Shown one piece after another: positions 1 through 12,800 of a stretch of DNA of 64,000 nucleotides. The notes beneath the pieces were generated by a model. The model was given only the letters and a program-made list of their open reading frames with translations. It was not told the origin of the DNA and made no database searches. The stretch's first letter is position 1, and each line of letters opens with the position of its first letter. The position numbers were made by a program, and so were the translations under genes. Source of the DNA: Caenorhabditis elegans (lineage: Eukaryota > Nematoda > Chromadorea > Rhabditida > Rhabditidae); assembly GCF_000002985.6 (NCBI RefSeq), contig NC_003283.11:19159501-19223500 (forward strand), written 5' to 3'.

Positions 1-2425
1 AAGCAAAAGACCGGTGGTTCGAGTCCCCACTGTGGTCCAAATATTTATTTTTTTGGATTTAAAGCACGTTCTAGGGTAATTGAAACACCATGTTTTCAAA
101 TTTCACCCTTAAAATTTTTGAAAAATGCCTTAAACTCTGTAAAAAACCAACAATTTCCAAACATCTTCCCCTTACTCCCCGGTGCCACCACAATTGCTCC
201 TCCAGGCATCTATCAGGTTGGTCCCAAGAGACATTCCGGCCAACTTTTTGAGTGGTGCTCTTTGTGCATAAGTATGTATATATGCGTGTGTGTGTGTAAA
301 AAGATCGTGATGATTCTGTCAAACGAGCTGTCATCTGGAGGAATGGACAATAGGCAAGGAGAGTTTTGAGAGCATATTCTTCCTGAAGAAAAGAAAAAAT
401 ACTAGAAAATTGTGGTTTTTGTTCAAGTTGTTTCTTAAATTTTGAGTTTAAAGCAATTTTTGAAAAATTTTGTCCAAACGGCGCAGTGGGATTTTCGAAG
501 GCTTCCGATCAAACGACCCGGGTTCGAGTCCGCACTGTGGCAACAATTTTTTTTCTTGATGTTCAATTCTCCAGAATTCAATTTTCAAGTTTAAGAGCTC
601 TAAAAGTTCATGAAAATTAAAAATTTTGTCCGAATGGCGCAGTGGGATTTTCGAAAGCTTCCAATCACCAGATCGGGGTTCGAGTCCGCACCGTGGTCGA
701 ACTTTTTTCTTAGATGTAAAATAATAGTTGTCTATCAAAAAAAGTGTTTACCTCCACTTTTTGCGCAAATTGCAATTTTCGGATTTCAATTATCTTCTTT
801 TTTTTTGTTGGGTGTTTCGAATTTGTCTTCTCTCCTTTTCTTATTTTTTCTGCTTGTTTTCATTCAGAAAGTGGACATTTTGAAATTAAAACGTGCAGAA
901 AATTGAAAATTTCACAAAAACCTGATAGTTTTAAGCAATTTTAAAGCTTTTTCCAAATGACGCAGTTGGAATTTCGCCGGTTTCCAATCAAGAGACCGGG
1001 GTTCGAGTCCGCACTCTGGTCGAAAAAATTTTTTGAGTTTTTTTTAATGTTTTGGGTAATTCCAACGTTTTACAATTGATTTTTATACTCTAAAAATCTA
1101 AAAATTACGTAAAAATTTGAAAACTTGCAAGAAATGACCCCCTCCATATGTCCATCAATACATCATAAGTGGGTGACGGGCTCGCGGTGGATTAACGTGT
1201 TTTTTGTGCTCAACCTCACACTATTACTATAAACCCTTTGGTTTCGTTATTTCTTAGTTTTCCTGTTGAAAATTTGAAAGGAATTTTACATTTCCTGTTT
1301 ATTTAGATAGAGTTTTTGAATAAATAATTAATTCTTTCTGTGTCGTCAATACGACAAAAGTCCCAGAACATTCTAAGTTTCTATCAAATTTAAAATTTTC
1401 CAGCTAAATTTGAAAAAAAGTGGCCGTTTTTTTTAATTTTGGTCCGAATGGCTCAGTGGGATTTTCGCCGGCTTCCAATCACAAGACCGGGGTTCGAGCC
1501 CCCGTGGGGTCGAATTTTTTTCTTGCGTTTTTTGAATTTCAAAATGTTTAACTTGACACCTAAAATTATGATTTTTCAGAAAAAAAAAGTTTTCCAGATT
1601 TTTTTTCGAAATTAAAAAAACAATTGCGAATTTTTCAAATAACTTGGCTCAGGATAGTCCTACACAAAAATAAATAAATTTTTCCGCATTCCCGCTAAAT
1701 TTTGAGCATAAAACACTATAAACACCATTTTTTGAAAATTTGGTCCGAATGGCTCAGTGGGATTTTCGCCGGCTTCCAATCACAAGGCCGGGGTTCGAGT
1801 CCGCGCAGTGGCATTAATTTTTCCTGATGTTTTAAAACGTTTTCGGGCATGATTAAAAGGTTCTGAATTTGGATTCTAGCGTTTCAGTCCTTCAAATTCA
1901 GAAAAACTGGTCGGAAATTTGGTTTCGTAGTTTTTTTTCCAAAAAGTTGAAAACCCTGATGAAAATTGGAAAATTTCAAGTTTAAAATTAAAAATTTTTC
2001 CGTAAAACTCTTTCCTATTAGTTTCCAGCAACTTTGAGAATTTTTCAAAAATTTATTACAAATGGCGCAGTGGGATTTTCGCCGACTTCCAATCACAAGA
2101 CCGGGGTTCGAGACCGCACTGTGGTTAAATTTTTTAAATAAATTTTTTAACGTTTTTGGACGTAATCAAAGTGTTCTAAACCTGAATTTACAAGTTTCAG
2201 GGCTCAAAAATCACTGAACCCGGTAGAGAAATCTGGTTTCAAAGTTTTTAATCGAAAAATTGAAAACCCTTATGAAAATTGGAAAATTTCAAGTTTAAAA
2301 TTAAAAAATTTTCCGTAAAACTCTTACCTATCAGTTTCCAGCAACTTTGAGAATTTTTCAAAAATTTATTACAAATGGCGCAGTGGGATTTTCGCCGACC
2401 ACCAATCACAAGACCGTGGTTGAAT
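1..2425 (+). repeat. Cluster of eight tRNA-like repeat modules
   Basis: Modules of about 70 bp lie at 1-39 (cut by the window edge), 471-541, 627-698, 951-1021, 1441-1511, 1741-1812, 2053-2126 and 2366-2422 (truncated). Each starts near GTCCGAATGGCGCAGTGGG, which resembles a tRNA D arm and Pol III A box, and ends with GGGGTTCGAGTCC, a T-arm/B-box-like sequence. I see no paired acceptor stem and only a weak T stem, so these are tRNA-derived repeats, not working tRNAs. The last three are spaced about 312 bp apart and share flanking sequence (1946-2070 resembles 2263-2380), so they arose by tandem duplication. No protein gene is visible. Confidence 0.75.
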
Positions 2426-3714
2426 TTTTTTTTTGAACGATTTTAGAGTAATTCCAAAATTTTTAATCCAATTTTCTTACTTTCAAGTTCTGAAACTTTT
2501 TGGAAAATTGAGAAATTTCATTTTTTTTCCTGGAAACTATTGTTCTTCGTATTTTTCAAAACGCGATCCTAACCTACCAAAACCCTCGAATTCGGCACCA
2601 ACACAGGAAATAATTATTCACCTGTGCGGATACTCATATATCTTTGTAGAATTTCCTATATAGCGATCATTTCACACTCAATTTCACCATAATTGGAGTG
2701 GGACCCTGAGATTTTCGCGAAATTTTCAGTATTTTATTCCGAATTTTTGGTTTTTATGCCTATATTTTTTTTTTGTTTTGCTCCAAAAATTTTGAAAAGT
2801 GCGAAATCCCAAATTTCATGAATATTTTATGAAAATCTGCACTCCAAGTTTCCATTCTTTTTCGATTTTTTTTTTGTTTCAATTTTTCGGTGGTCCCAGG
2901 GTTCTATTGTGTTGGAAAAATTAAAAATTCGCATTATATTCTGGGAAACTTTTTGTTTTGTTTTTTTTTTTTGATTTCATTGAAGCCCAAAAATTTCAAA
3001 ATTCTGGACTTTTCCCACGCTTTTCCCGAATTTTTTCTTTCTCGCTTATCATGTTATACCTCGTTTTCACACGTTTTGTATAATTTATAACATATTTTGG
3101 TGCGAGTCTAGCCTAATATTACGACCCCTTAAAAATCAATAACTTTGAAGTAAAAATTAAAAAAAATTATTTTTAATTATTAAAATTTAATGTTAAAATT
3201 TTAATTTTAAATCTAGAGCTTTAAATTCAACATTTTTTTTAAATTCTGATTTGAAGTACAATCATGGCATATTTCTGTTAGAATTTTTAAAGGAAAATTT
3301 GAAAAAAAAATCGTTTTTTTTTTGAAATTTTCTTGATGATTTTTACTTAAAATTTACTAAAATAATATTTTAATTATTAAATAATATTTTTAAAATAATA
3401 TTAATATTTTTGAAATTGCGTCATCTTCAAATTCAGCACAATTTTCCGGTCATTTTAAGTATTATCATGACATATTTCTGATTACTTTGAAATTTCGAAA
3501 AAAAAATATTTTTTTGTGGTGGGACTCCTCGCAATTTTACAAAATTTTTAGAAAAGAAAGAACGAAGCCGTGGCTCTAATAGACAAAAATTGTTGGGATT
3601 TTGGAAAAAACATCAAAAAATTGTTTCCCAATTTTTTTTTTCTAATTTTCATTTTTTTTTAATTCTTCAAAATTTTTACACTCACTATTTTTTATTATTC
3701 AAACTAAGTTCCAG
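2426..3714. other. AT-rich region without a gene, upstream of the HOT-family first exon
   Basis: This stretch is poly-T/poly-A-rich and I see no coding exon. It ends at TTCCAG (3709-3714), a good acceptor that could serve SL trans-splicing just before the ATG at 3730. It may hold the distal promoter of the downstream gene, but I recognise no specific element. Confidence 0.5.
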
Positions 3715-3805
3715 CAACTCCCCAAAACAATGGCTGGTCTCTACCTGCCATTAACCAATTTGATACTGGCGGCAAACCATCTGAGCGTCAATTTAACCTT
3801 AGAAG
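3715..3805 (+). CDS. Distal alternative first exon of the HOT-family gene
   Basis: The exon follows the acceptor TTCCAG and has ATG at 3730. It reads 25 codons, MAGLYLPLTNLILAANHLS..., moderately hydrophobic like a short signal peptide, and ends with donor AAG/GTTAGT at 3806 in phase 1. That phase matches the acceptor at 26094. Joining it to the exon at 15261 instead would hit a stop after about 25 codons, so direct splicing to 26094 is the coding option. It is a weaker call than the other two first exons because the intron would be 22.3 kb. Confidence 0.5.
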
Positions 3806-6800
3806 GTTAGTTTATTTGAATTTTTTTCAAAAATAAATTAAAATTGGTAAGTAAGCAAAAACTACAATTATATATATATAAATAAAAACTTCACTAATTC
3901 ATAAAACGGTAAGTTGAATGTGTTTTGGAGGTTTTTTTTGTTGATAAAACTTCAAAAACTATGTGGTTAAGGTAAAAAAGGTATTATTTAAATTGAAAAA
4001 AATTGGTTATAAAAAATAATTTTTTACTGATGTAGTGCTGAAGCTCTTACATGGTTTCAGATGCTCCCAGCACAAAACTTTGTCAAAATTCGATTATAGT
4101 GACTATTTTTTAAATTTGACAACTCAAAATACTCATAGCTCCATTCTTAAAACTAAAATTTATTTTGATTAGCTCGACATCCAAAAATGCTCACTGAGCT
4201 AAACAAACATTTGGAACAAGTTACCTTGCTCTAAATGCTTTTAGCTTTAAAATTTCCAAAATTTTCAATTTTGACACCCAAAATTGCTCATTTAGCTCCA
4301 ACTTCTCATAAACCTGAATCTATAAAAAATTTGCCTAAATTTCTAGATTTTGAGTAAGTCCTCCTCCTCCAAAAAGTGTTCACAAATGTTTCCTTCTTTA
4401 GATAACTGGGGGGAAGGGGCGAGTGAATGATGTTCTCCCATGGGGCACTGTGACGATCATTCACACACCCATTATGGGGGAAGAATAGAGAGATATGCAT
4501 ACATACATACACATATTTTCTTGCGCTGAATTGGTAGACACTACTAGTGCTAGATTTTTTGAAACTTTGGAAAATTCTAGTTTCTCTGAATTTTTGAAAT
4601 TAGAAATAATTTATTTTTATATTTATTCAGTAATTTAAAAAGTGAACTTAAAAAAAAAATTTGAATAAAAAAAAAAGGTTTTAGGGCTCGAAAATTTTTA
4701 AAAGTTTTTTGATGTGATTGTCCAAAAATGGATTGCCAGTGACAATATCTTTCTTTAAATTCCACTACCACAGTAGTAATTTTTAAAAACAAAAGTTGCT
4801 CCAACGGCTTTTTTGTTAATTTTTAAAAAATTCCCAGATTTTTCTATTCTGATAAAATTTTATAATTTTTTTCTTCACCAAAGTTTTTATTATTATCTAA
4901 CACCTAAACCTTGCACAATGAGCACTTTCCAAACCAACTTTACTCTATTCTTTCTTTCTTGAGAAACACCATCTTCTCGAGTTACATTCTCCTCACTAAA
5001 TCTCTTCCTCTTAATAATAATATCCCTTTGGACTTAGCCGCATAGGCATCACATTTCGGTTTTAAGTGATATGAGAGGGTTTTTGGAATTTTCTTGTGTG
5101 TGTTTTTGTTTTTTGTTTTTTAATTTTTAAAAATTTGAAGTAGCTGTAAAACTAAATTTTTTCTAATTCGATGCACCATGTGCACAAATTTGTTTTATTT
5201 TGCGCCATTTTTTGAATTTAAAATTTGAAAACTAGCCTAAATTTCGAAAAAAATAACCGCCAAAAAATCAGAAAAAAATTAAATTCGAGTTAAAATTCAA
5301 GTTTTACGTTAAATTGGGAAGACTAATATTACTAATTCTAATTTCCAGCCAAAAATTTTCCAAATAAATTTAATGTATATTTCCTGTCTAAATTGAGTAA
5401 CTTCATGTTATTCATTTTAAACTCATGAAAATATTTTTAAAAAAATTAAATTTTGAAGTATCGGCGGTAAAATTTGAGAAAAAAATTTTTTTGGACCAAA
5501 GTACTCCGATTTTTTTTTTACTTTTACATTTCGAATTTTTTTTTCAAGCACTAAATAGTGTCAAAATTTTCTACTTATATCTACTATAGAACGGGACTAA
5601 CTCAAAAAGCATCAAGCTGAAATCCCAACCTAAATCTCTTACCCACTGATTTCTAAATTCTTCCCAATCCAAATCTCCGTTGTTTTTCGTTTAAGCCTAA
5701 TGGAAGCAAGGCAGACCAGATTAGTGACCTTTTATTTCAATTTCTACTCAATTTGCACATCAGGATATTGAAATCTGCCGTCCTATTTCCTTTTTCCATA
5801 TATATTGTTAATTTCCTGTGTTAGTATAGGTATATGGGGTATTTTTGGTAGTTGTTATAACTTTTTTTTTTGACAAAGTAGCATTAAACTATCTTATTAT
5901 TAATCATGCCATTTTATTATTATTAATCATGCCATTTTGGCTATTTTAAGTTTAATCATACATTATTAAAGCATTTTTAAAAAAAAAATTCGGAAAAAAA
6001 TTTTCGATTTTTGTCCGAATAGCGCAGTGCGATTTTCGTCGGCTTCCAAGCAAAATACCGGGGGTTCGAGTCCCCACTGTGGTTCAAATATTTCTTTTTT
6101 CGGATTTAAAGCACGTTCTAGGGTAATTGAAACACAATGTTTTCAAATTTCACCCTTAAAATTTCAATTTTTTTTGAATATTTTTTTGATGATTTTTGTA
6201 ATAAAAAATTTCGAAAAAAAATGCAAAAAATTTTTCATGAAATTTTTATTCGAACGTGAAAAAGCGGGAAAATTTTAATTTGAAAACTAGAATTTTAAAT
6301 TCAGCCCAATTTTCCGGTCAATTTAAGTATAATCATGACATATTTCCGATTACTTTGAAATTTCGAGAGAGCGCAGAGAAACGAGAGACTCTCACTGTCT
6401 GCGCTCTGTCCTCTCTCGCCGGGGCGGGGCTTGAAACTACCGTAACTTTTTCCGATTCAATGTGACACTAATGATTTGCACATTTTCTGAATCAGAGTAG
6501 TTTAGACAAATATATTTTTGAACAATTTTTTGAATTGAAAAAAAATCACCGTAACTCGGGTATTTTCGTGGTGGGACCTATAAAATGTATATTTTAGAAA
6601 ACATTTTAAAAAAAGTAGTTTTAGATAAGCATAATTTAGAGAAATTCAAAAAAAAATTTGATTAGAAAAATTCCTGTATTAAAATTCAAAATTTACTTGT
6701 TCAAAAACCAATATTTCTTTCCTTTCTATTTTTTCATTTCTCTGCGTCATTTTTCTTTTTTCCTCAAGTTATATATATATATACTTGATATGCAATATGC

Positions 6801-9800
6801 TTACATGTGCTGACAAAAAAAATTGAAAATTTGCGGGCGGCGCGTATTATGTCAGGAGAAAAATGATTGTTTTGTCGTGTGAAGAAGAGGAAGGAGTTGT
6901 GAAAGTAGAAAAATAAATAAAAAAGTTTTAGCTCAAATATACTAAACTTTTGTCTCATAATTTTTGTAGATTAGTCCACTGGGAGATGAATTTTCCTCAT
7001 ATCATCATTACCATTAATCATTCTATGGTAAAATGTCGTCCCTAGCAGCCAAGACACCCAGAAGGTTGGGAATTTCGGGGAAATGTCCGGCAGTTATTGT
7101 GAACTAATCTTGTTTACCGTATTGTTGGTAATTGCTAATTGAAAGTTGTAAAAAATTAAGAAATTTAAAACTTCCAGTTTTTCTTTGAAGCACGTTTTTT
7201 TTAATGTATCATGCATAATGTTTTTTTATTTATTTGCAAGCTTTCAAAATTTTCAAATTCTTACCTTCAAATTTCAAATTGAGAATACTTTTTTTCCGAT
7301 AATTTTGAAATTTCGGTAATGAGAATTTGGAAAATTTTCGAAAATTTTTAGTCCGAAACTTTTCTCCCCCAAATCTCTAAAAATTTCTTCACTTTAATAT
7401 TTTGAAACCATACTTTTTGAATTTAGCATGTTATTGCGGTTAAAACAAGTATCGTTAAAATAAGCATCGATCATCTTGGTTTTCGGGAAAAAATGGAGGA
7501 ATTGCAAAAAGATTGACACTTGAGACAATGATTTCTGACATAATTGAGATTAAATTTTTTTTTGAAAATTTTGGAAAAAAAAATTTTTTTTTAGAAATTT
7601 TTAGAAATTTTTTTTTAAATTTAGAAATTTTTTTTAAAGAGTTTCACAAGTTTATTGTACTAAATCTTACAAGAATTTTAAAAATTTTGAATTTTTGTCA
7701 ATGGGGATTTTACAGCGATACTAACAGTGTTACGGTAGTGGTTTTTAGCCGCATATATAATAATACCTCTAAAATTCGAAGTTATCAGAAATATGCCATG
7801 TTTATACTTAAATTAATCAGAATAACATACTTAACAAAAACTGCACATTAATTTTTCAAAAGTGTGTAAAATTCAATCAAAAATTTTTGGTCAACATTTT
7901 TTTTTGGTCGAAAATTTCGGTAAAAAACATTTTTTTTTGTGAAAGTTCCCATTTGGTTTTTATCGGAAATTTTAAAAGTTAAAGATTTTCTCATCAAATT
8001 TTCATTGCAAATTCAAAATATACATGTTTGAATTTTTACAAAAAAATTTTAAAAAATCTCGAAAAAAAAATTTTTTCCGAAAATTTCTAAAAATGAGATT
8101 TTAAACAATTTACGCTAAAAATAAAAATTATCATATTTTCTCGGTTTAGGTTTAATCATGATATATTTCAGATACTCTTGAAATTTCGAATATGAGAGAG
8201 CGCAGAGAAACGAGACACTCTCACTGTCTGCGTCTCTTCTCTCTTTCTTTTCGGCGCGTGTAAAACGTGCCGTAACTCTGTTGGTTTTGTAGTAAGACCC
8301 AAAATATGTATATTTTTAAAATATGTATATAATCAGAAAATAAAGGCGGTTCGAATGAGTATAAATTTGGAATATTTTCAAAAAAAAATTTTTTTTGAAT
8401 TTTTATGAATTTTTGATTTTTTTCTTGAATAAAAACCTTTTCGGTTCATTTTAAAAAATAATCAGATTGAGCATGTCATTCCGGTGATTTTTCGTATGAA
8501 CATGGCATATTTCCGATAATTTTGATTTTTCGCCGATGAGAGAGCGCAGAGAAACGAGACACTCTCACTGTCTGCGTCTCTTTTCTCTCCTCGTTGGTTG
8601 TGAAAAGTACCGTAACTCTGTTATTTTGACGTTTTTTTTGGCTTGAATTGAAAAAAATTGAATTTTTAGATCAGAACGGTTCGAATGAATATAAATTTGT
8701 TAGTTTTTGAAAATTCTTTTTTCGAATTTTGATATTTTCCAAATTGAGATAAAAACTGTATTTGCTCACAATTCTTTAAAGCTGACATTGTAACGTTTTT
8801 TTTAAATTCACATTTTTAAATCAAAGTTTAAATTATACAATTTTGAAAAAAAAAACAATTTTTTTTGAAATTTTCAAAAATTGCCAAAAAAAATTTTTAT
8901 TTTTTTAAGTGTGTTTTTTCCATTCCATGTCATTCTAAAAAAACAAGAAAATTTTATTTTGAGAACATTGAAAAATACTGGTAGCAGTATGAGTAACCAA
9001 TTAATTTTCTGGAGGAGAAGCTCCTCACCATTTAAATTTTCTTCCAGTGTTTTATATTTTTTTCTGCCGTTTTTTTAATTGGAAATTCTACACTAAGACA
9101 GTAGAAAAATTGTAAAAAAAGTATTTTACAACAAAAAACTTCCCAAAACTCCGATTTATAGCACCTTTTGCATCAAAAAAAAGTGTGATATAATATTCAC
9201 AACGCCCTTCTCCTCCTCCTACTTGACTCCTATATATCTTCTTCTTTTTTCCCCAAATTTTCCATGTCAAAGTACTGGTAGGTGCTCTCCCTTTGAAGCT
9301 GTGCTTATCCGGGCGTGAACCTTCTGAAGCCGTCTTCAACTGCTTTTCTGAAGGCTTTTGAAAATTTTGAAATTACGGAAAATATTCATTTTTAATTTTT
9401 TTCAGGTCTGACGAATAATCTTTCCCATTTTTTGATTGAAAATTTTAAAATTAATACTTAGCTTTAAAAAATCGGCTTGAAATGTTTGAATTGAATTTTT
9501 TAAAAATAAATTGACAACTCAAAATGCTCACTGAGCTCTAATTTTTCTCAGAAAAATCGTAGAAAAAATTAATTTAATTTATAAATTTTTGGTGAAGTCT
9601 CCTACCGACTTGACGCAAAATTTCCAAATTGTAGAAAAAACTGCTTAATTTTAGAATTGTTTTTAAAATTTAAATTTGAAGAAATGGACGCCCCAAAATG
9701 CTCACTGAGCTCTAATTTTGCTCGAAAACATTGTCGAAAAATTCATTAAATTTTTAAATTATCCGCAAATTTTCCAAATATCAAAATTATTTCATGAAGC

Positions 9801-12800
9801 TCCAAATTTGCTCAGAAATGTTTCTAAAAAAATTTCCTTATTTTTGAATTTTTTGTATACAAATATATATTATATATATTATAATATTTTACGGTAAAAC
9901 TGCAATTTTTGTAAATGGACAACCCAAAATGCTCACTAAACTCCAATTTCGCTCGGAATATTTTCTAGAAAATAACAGCCTAATTTTTGATTTTTTTTGT
10001 AAAATTTCGCTATATGACGGCAAAATTGAAAATTTAAAAAAAAATTAGCTTGAAAATTATTGTAGAAAATTTTGCTCAATTTTTTCTGGTGTCTCTTGCA
10101 AAATTTTCTAAACTTTGGCATAGAAACCGCGAAAGTTCCAAATTTAAAAATCGACAACCAAAAATGCTCACTGAGCTCTGATTTTGCTCAGAAAAATCGT
10201 AGAAAACTTGATTTAATTTTTTAAAAAATTGGTAGTCTCCTACAGAATTGACGCAAAATTTCCAAATTAATAAAAAAAAATTCATAATATTTTCTATTTA
10301 TTTTGTTGTCTAAAATGTATACCTTCTAAATTTTCAGTTTTTGGCACCTTTTATGCTAGCCTATTAAATATTTCATAAACCACCCGAAAAGTGTTACGTT
10401 TTCTCAGATTTTTTCACATTTTTTCCTACCTACATTTGTCCCTATTCTGTCCTGCAATTTAGTCCCTGCTTCATCCATCATTTCTCTAAAACCGGAAGCA
10501 TTTTCGGCTCATTATCATAAATAATTGCCTCTTCCACCTCCTCGTTTCATCTCTGCACACACACACACATACTTTTAAAAGAGTAATTGCACACAATAAG
10601 TGAGCACATTATTCACATTATTTGAACTTTGAATGAACATTTTTTGAGTTTGTTGGAAAAAATTCGAAGTAATTTTTGCTGTTTAAAACAAAAAAAATTA
10701 AAAAAAAAATTTTTTTTAACTGCAAAAATAATAATATAAAAATTTTTTTGAATTTGGAAGTTTAAATTCATTTTCTGATTTTGTTTTCAATTTTGTAATT
10801 TTTGAATTTTTTTTATTCGAAAAATACGAAAAAAAATTCAAAATTTATTTTTTCAAATTTTTCTCAAAAACTCGATTTTTGAAAACTCTGAAGCTTAAAA
10901 TTTCGAAATAAGCTTGTTTTCCCGGTCAATTTGAGAATAATCTTGACATGTTTCTGATAAATTTTAAATTTCTGGGTCTTATTCTGTCTGCGTCTCTCAA
11001 CTGTGCAGTCTCTAGTACTTTTTTCTGTTTTCATGCTGTAAAATCTTTTTTTTTTTCAATTTTATATATATATATATATATATAACATTTTTATTGCATT
11101 TTCCAATAAAACTTCAAATTTCAAAAATTCCGATTTTTCGGAAAAAATTCAAAATTTCAAAAAAAAAAAACTATTTTTTAAATTTTTTTAATGAATTTTT
11201 ATTAACTCAATTTTTTCTCGAAAACTCAAATTTCGAGAGCTTTAAATCTTTAAAATTCAAAATTAGCCAGTTTTTCCGGTCAATTTAAGCATTATCATGA
11301 CAAATTTCTGATAAATTTGAAATTTCTAGGTCTTCTTGTCTACGTCTCCCCGGTTACTGTAAATACTGTTATTTTCGTGGCAGGACCTTTGTTATGTAAA
11401 TTTTTAAAGTCTCAACAATTAAGCGGTTTGGTTAAAAACATTTTTTTCCGCAAATTTCAAAATTTTCTTTAAAATTTTTTTTTCAAAAAATAAAAATTTC
11501 AAAAAAAAATTTTCGTCTAAAAACATCAACCATTCAATTTTTATATATTTGGAGCACACACAGAAACAAATTATGTGCTCTCCGCCACCAGCACAAGTTG
11601 ACGGACAATGTTTCCGGCGTTAGGCAACAAATAGAGAGGAAGAAGCCGTGGTGGGGGGGGGGAGGGGGAAAATTGAGAGAAGCTTGTCACGAAATTCTGT
11701 TTTTTGACGCTTTTTTGCGGGCCCCTAGTTATGCCTAGTTCTGTATTTTTTTACTAATTGTAAGGAGTTACTTGTAATTTTTGTTAAATAATTTTTTTTA
11801 ATTTAGAAAAAATAATAATACGAAATTCCAAGATTTTCAAAATCCCAAAATTCTTTAAATTTTGTAATTTTGGTGTCCCAGTTATAGCAAATTTTACGGA
11901 AAACTCAATATATTAACCTATATTTCAAAAAAATTGTAAAGTCCCAAGTTGAGCTCAATGAGCATTTTGGGACGTCGGTTTTGAAAAAAAATTGAATTTT
12001 GTGACATTGGTTATGGGCTGCGATTGCCGTTCGGCAAAAAAAAATTGCCGGTTTGCCGAAAATTTTCAATTCCGACAGTTTACCGGTTTGCCGATTTGCC
12101 GATTTGCCGAATATCAGATTTGCCAAAAATGTTTAGAGGAATTTTTTTAACACTTGAAACTGTGTTTTTTTAAAACAATTTTCCAGTTTAATTTTGCCAT
12201 TTGAAATTGAAATTCTGAAATTTCCGAAAAATTAATTGCGAAATCACAATTTGCCGTTTTTCAGGCAAATTCGGCAAATCGTCAATTTGCCGGTTTGCCG
12301 GTTTGCCGAGATTTGCCTTGGGCAACTATTAACATGTATATTTTGATGTACAAGCTTTTTGAGCAAGGTCTAACTTTTGCGATATAACCGCATTTTTGAG
12401 CCAAAAACTCTCCCAGGAAGTGTCAATATACTCGTACTTGTGTCACTTGGGCGGTATAGTGACATATGGAGCCCCATAAAATAATCCTCTTTCTTTTTTT
12501 TTTTTTTAGAAAAAAACTACTATTTTTGAATGGGGCGCCACCTTCAAAGCCTTCCAATTCACATAAAAGCCAAGATTTCAACAGAAAAAAAATTTTTTTC
12601 ACAAGAGTTTCACAAGTTTATTGTACTAAATCTTACAAGAATTTTAAAAATTTTGAATTTTTGTCAATGGGGTCAATTTTTTCAAAAATTTTTGGCCAAA
12701 ATTTTTTTTTGGTCGAAAGTTCCCATTTGGTTTTTATCGGAAATTTTAAAAGTTAATGATTTTCTCATCAAATTTTCATTGCAAATTCAAAATATATATA

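Noticed and set aside
7513..7851. 112-codon open frame starting with non-ATG context in the inverted-repeat arm
   Set aside because: It is Lys/Phe/Asn-rich translation of AT tracts and is repeated in the other arm copy.
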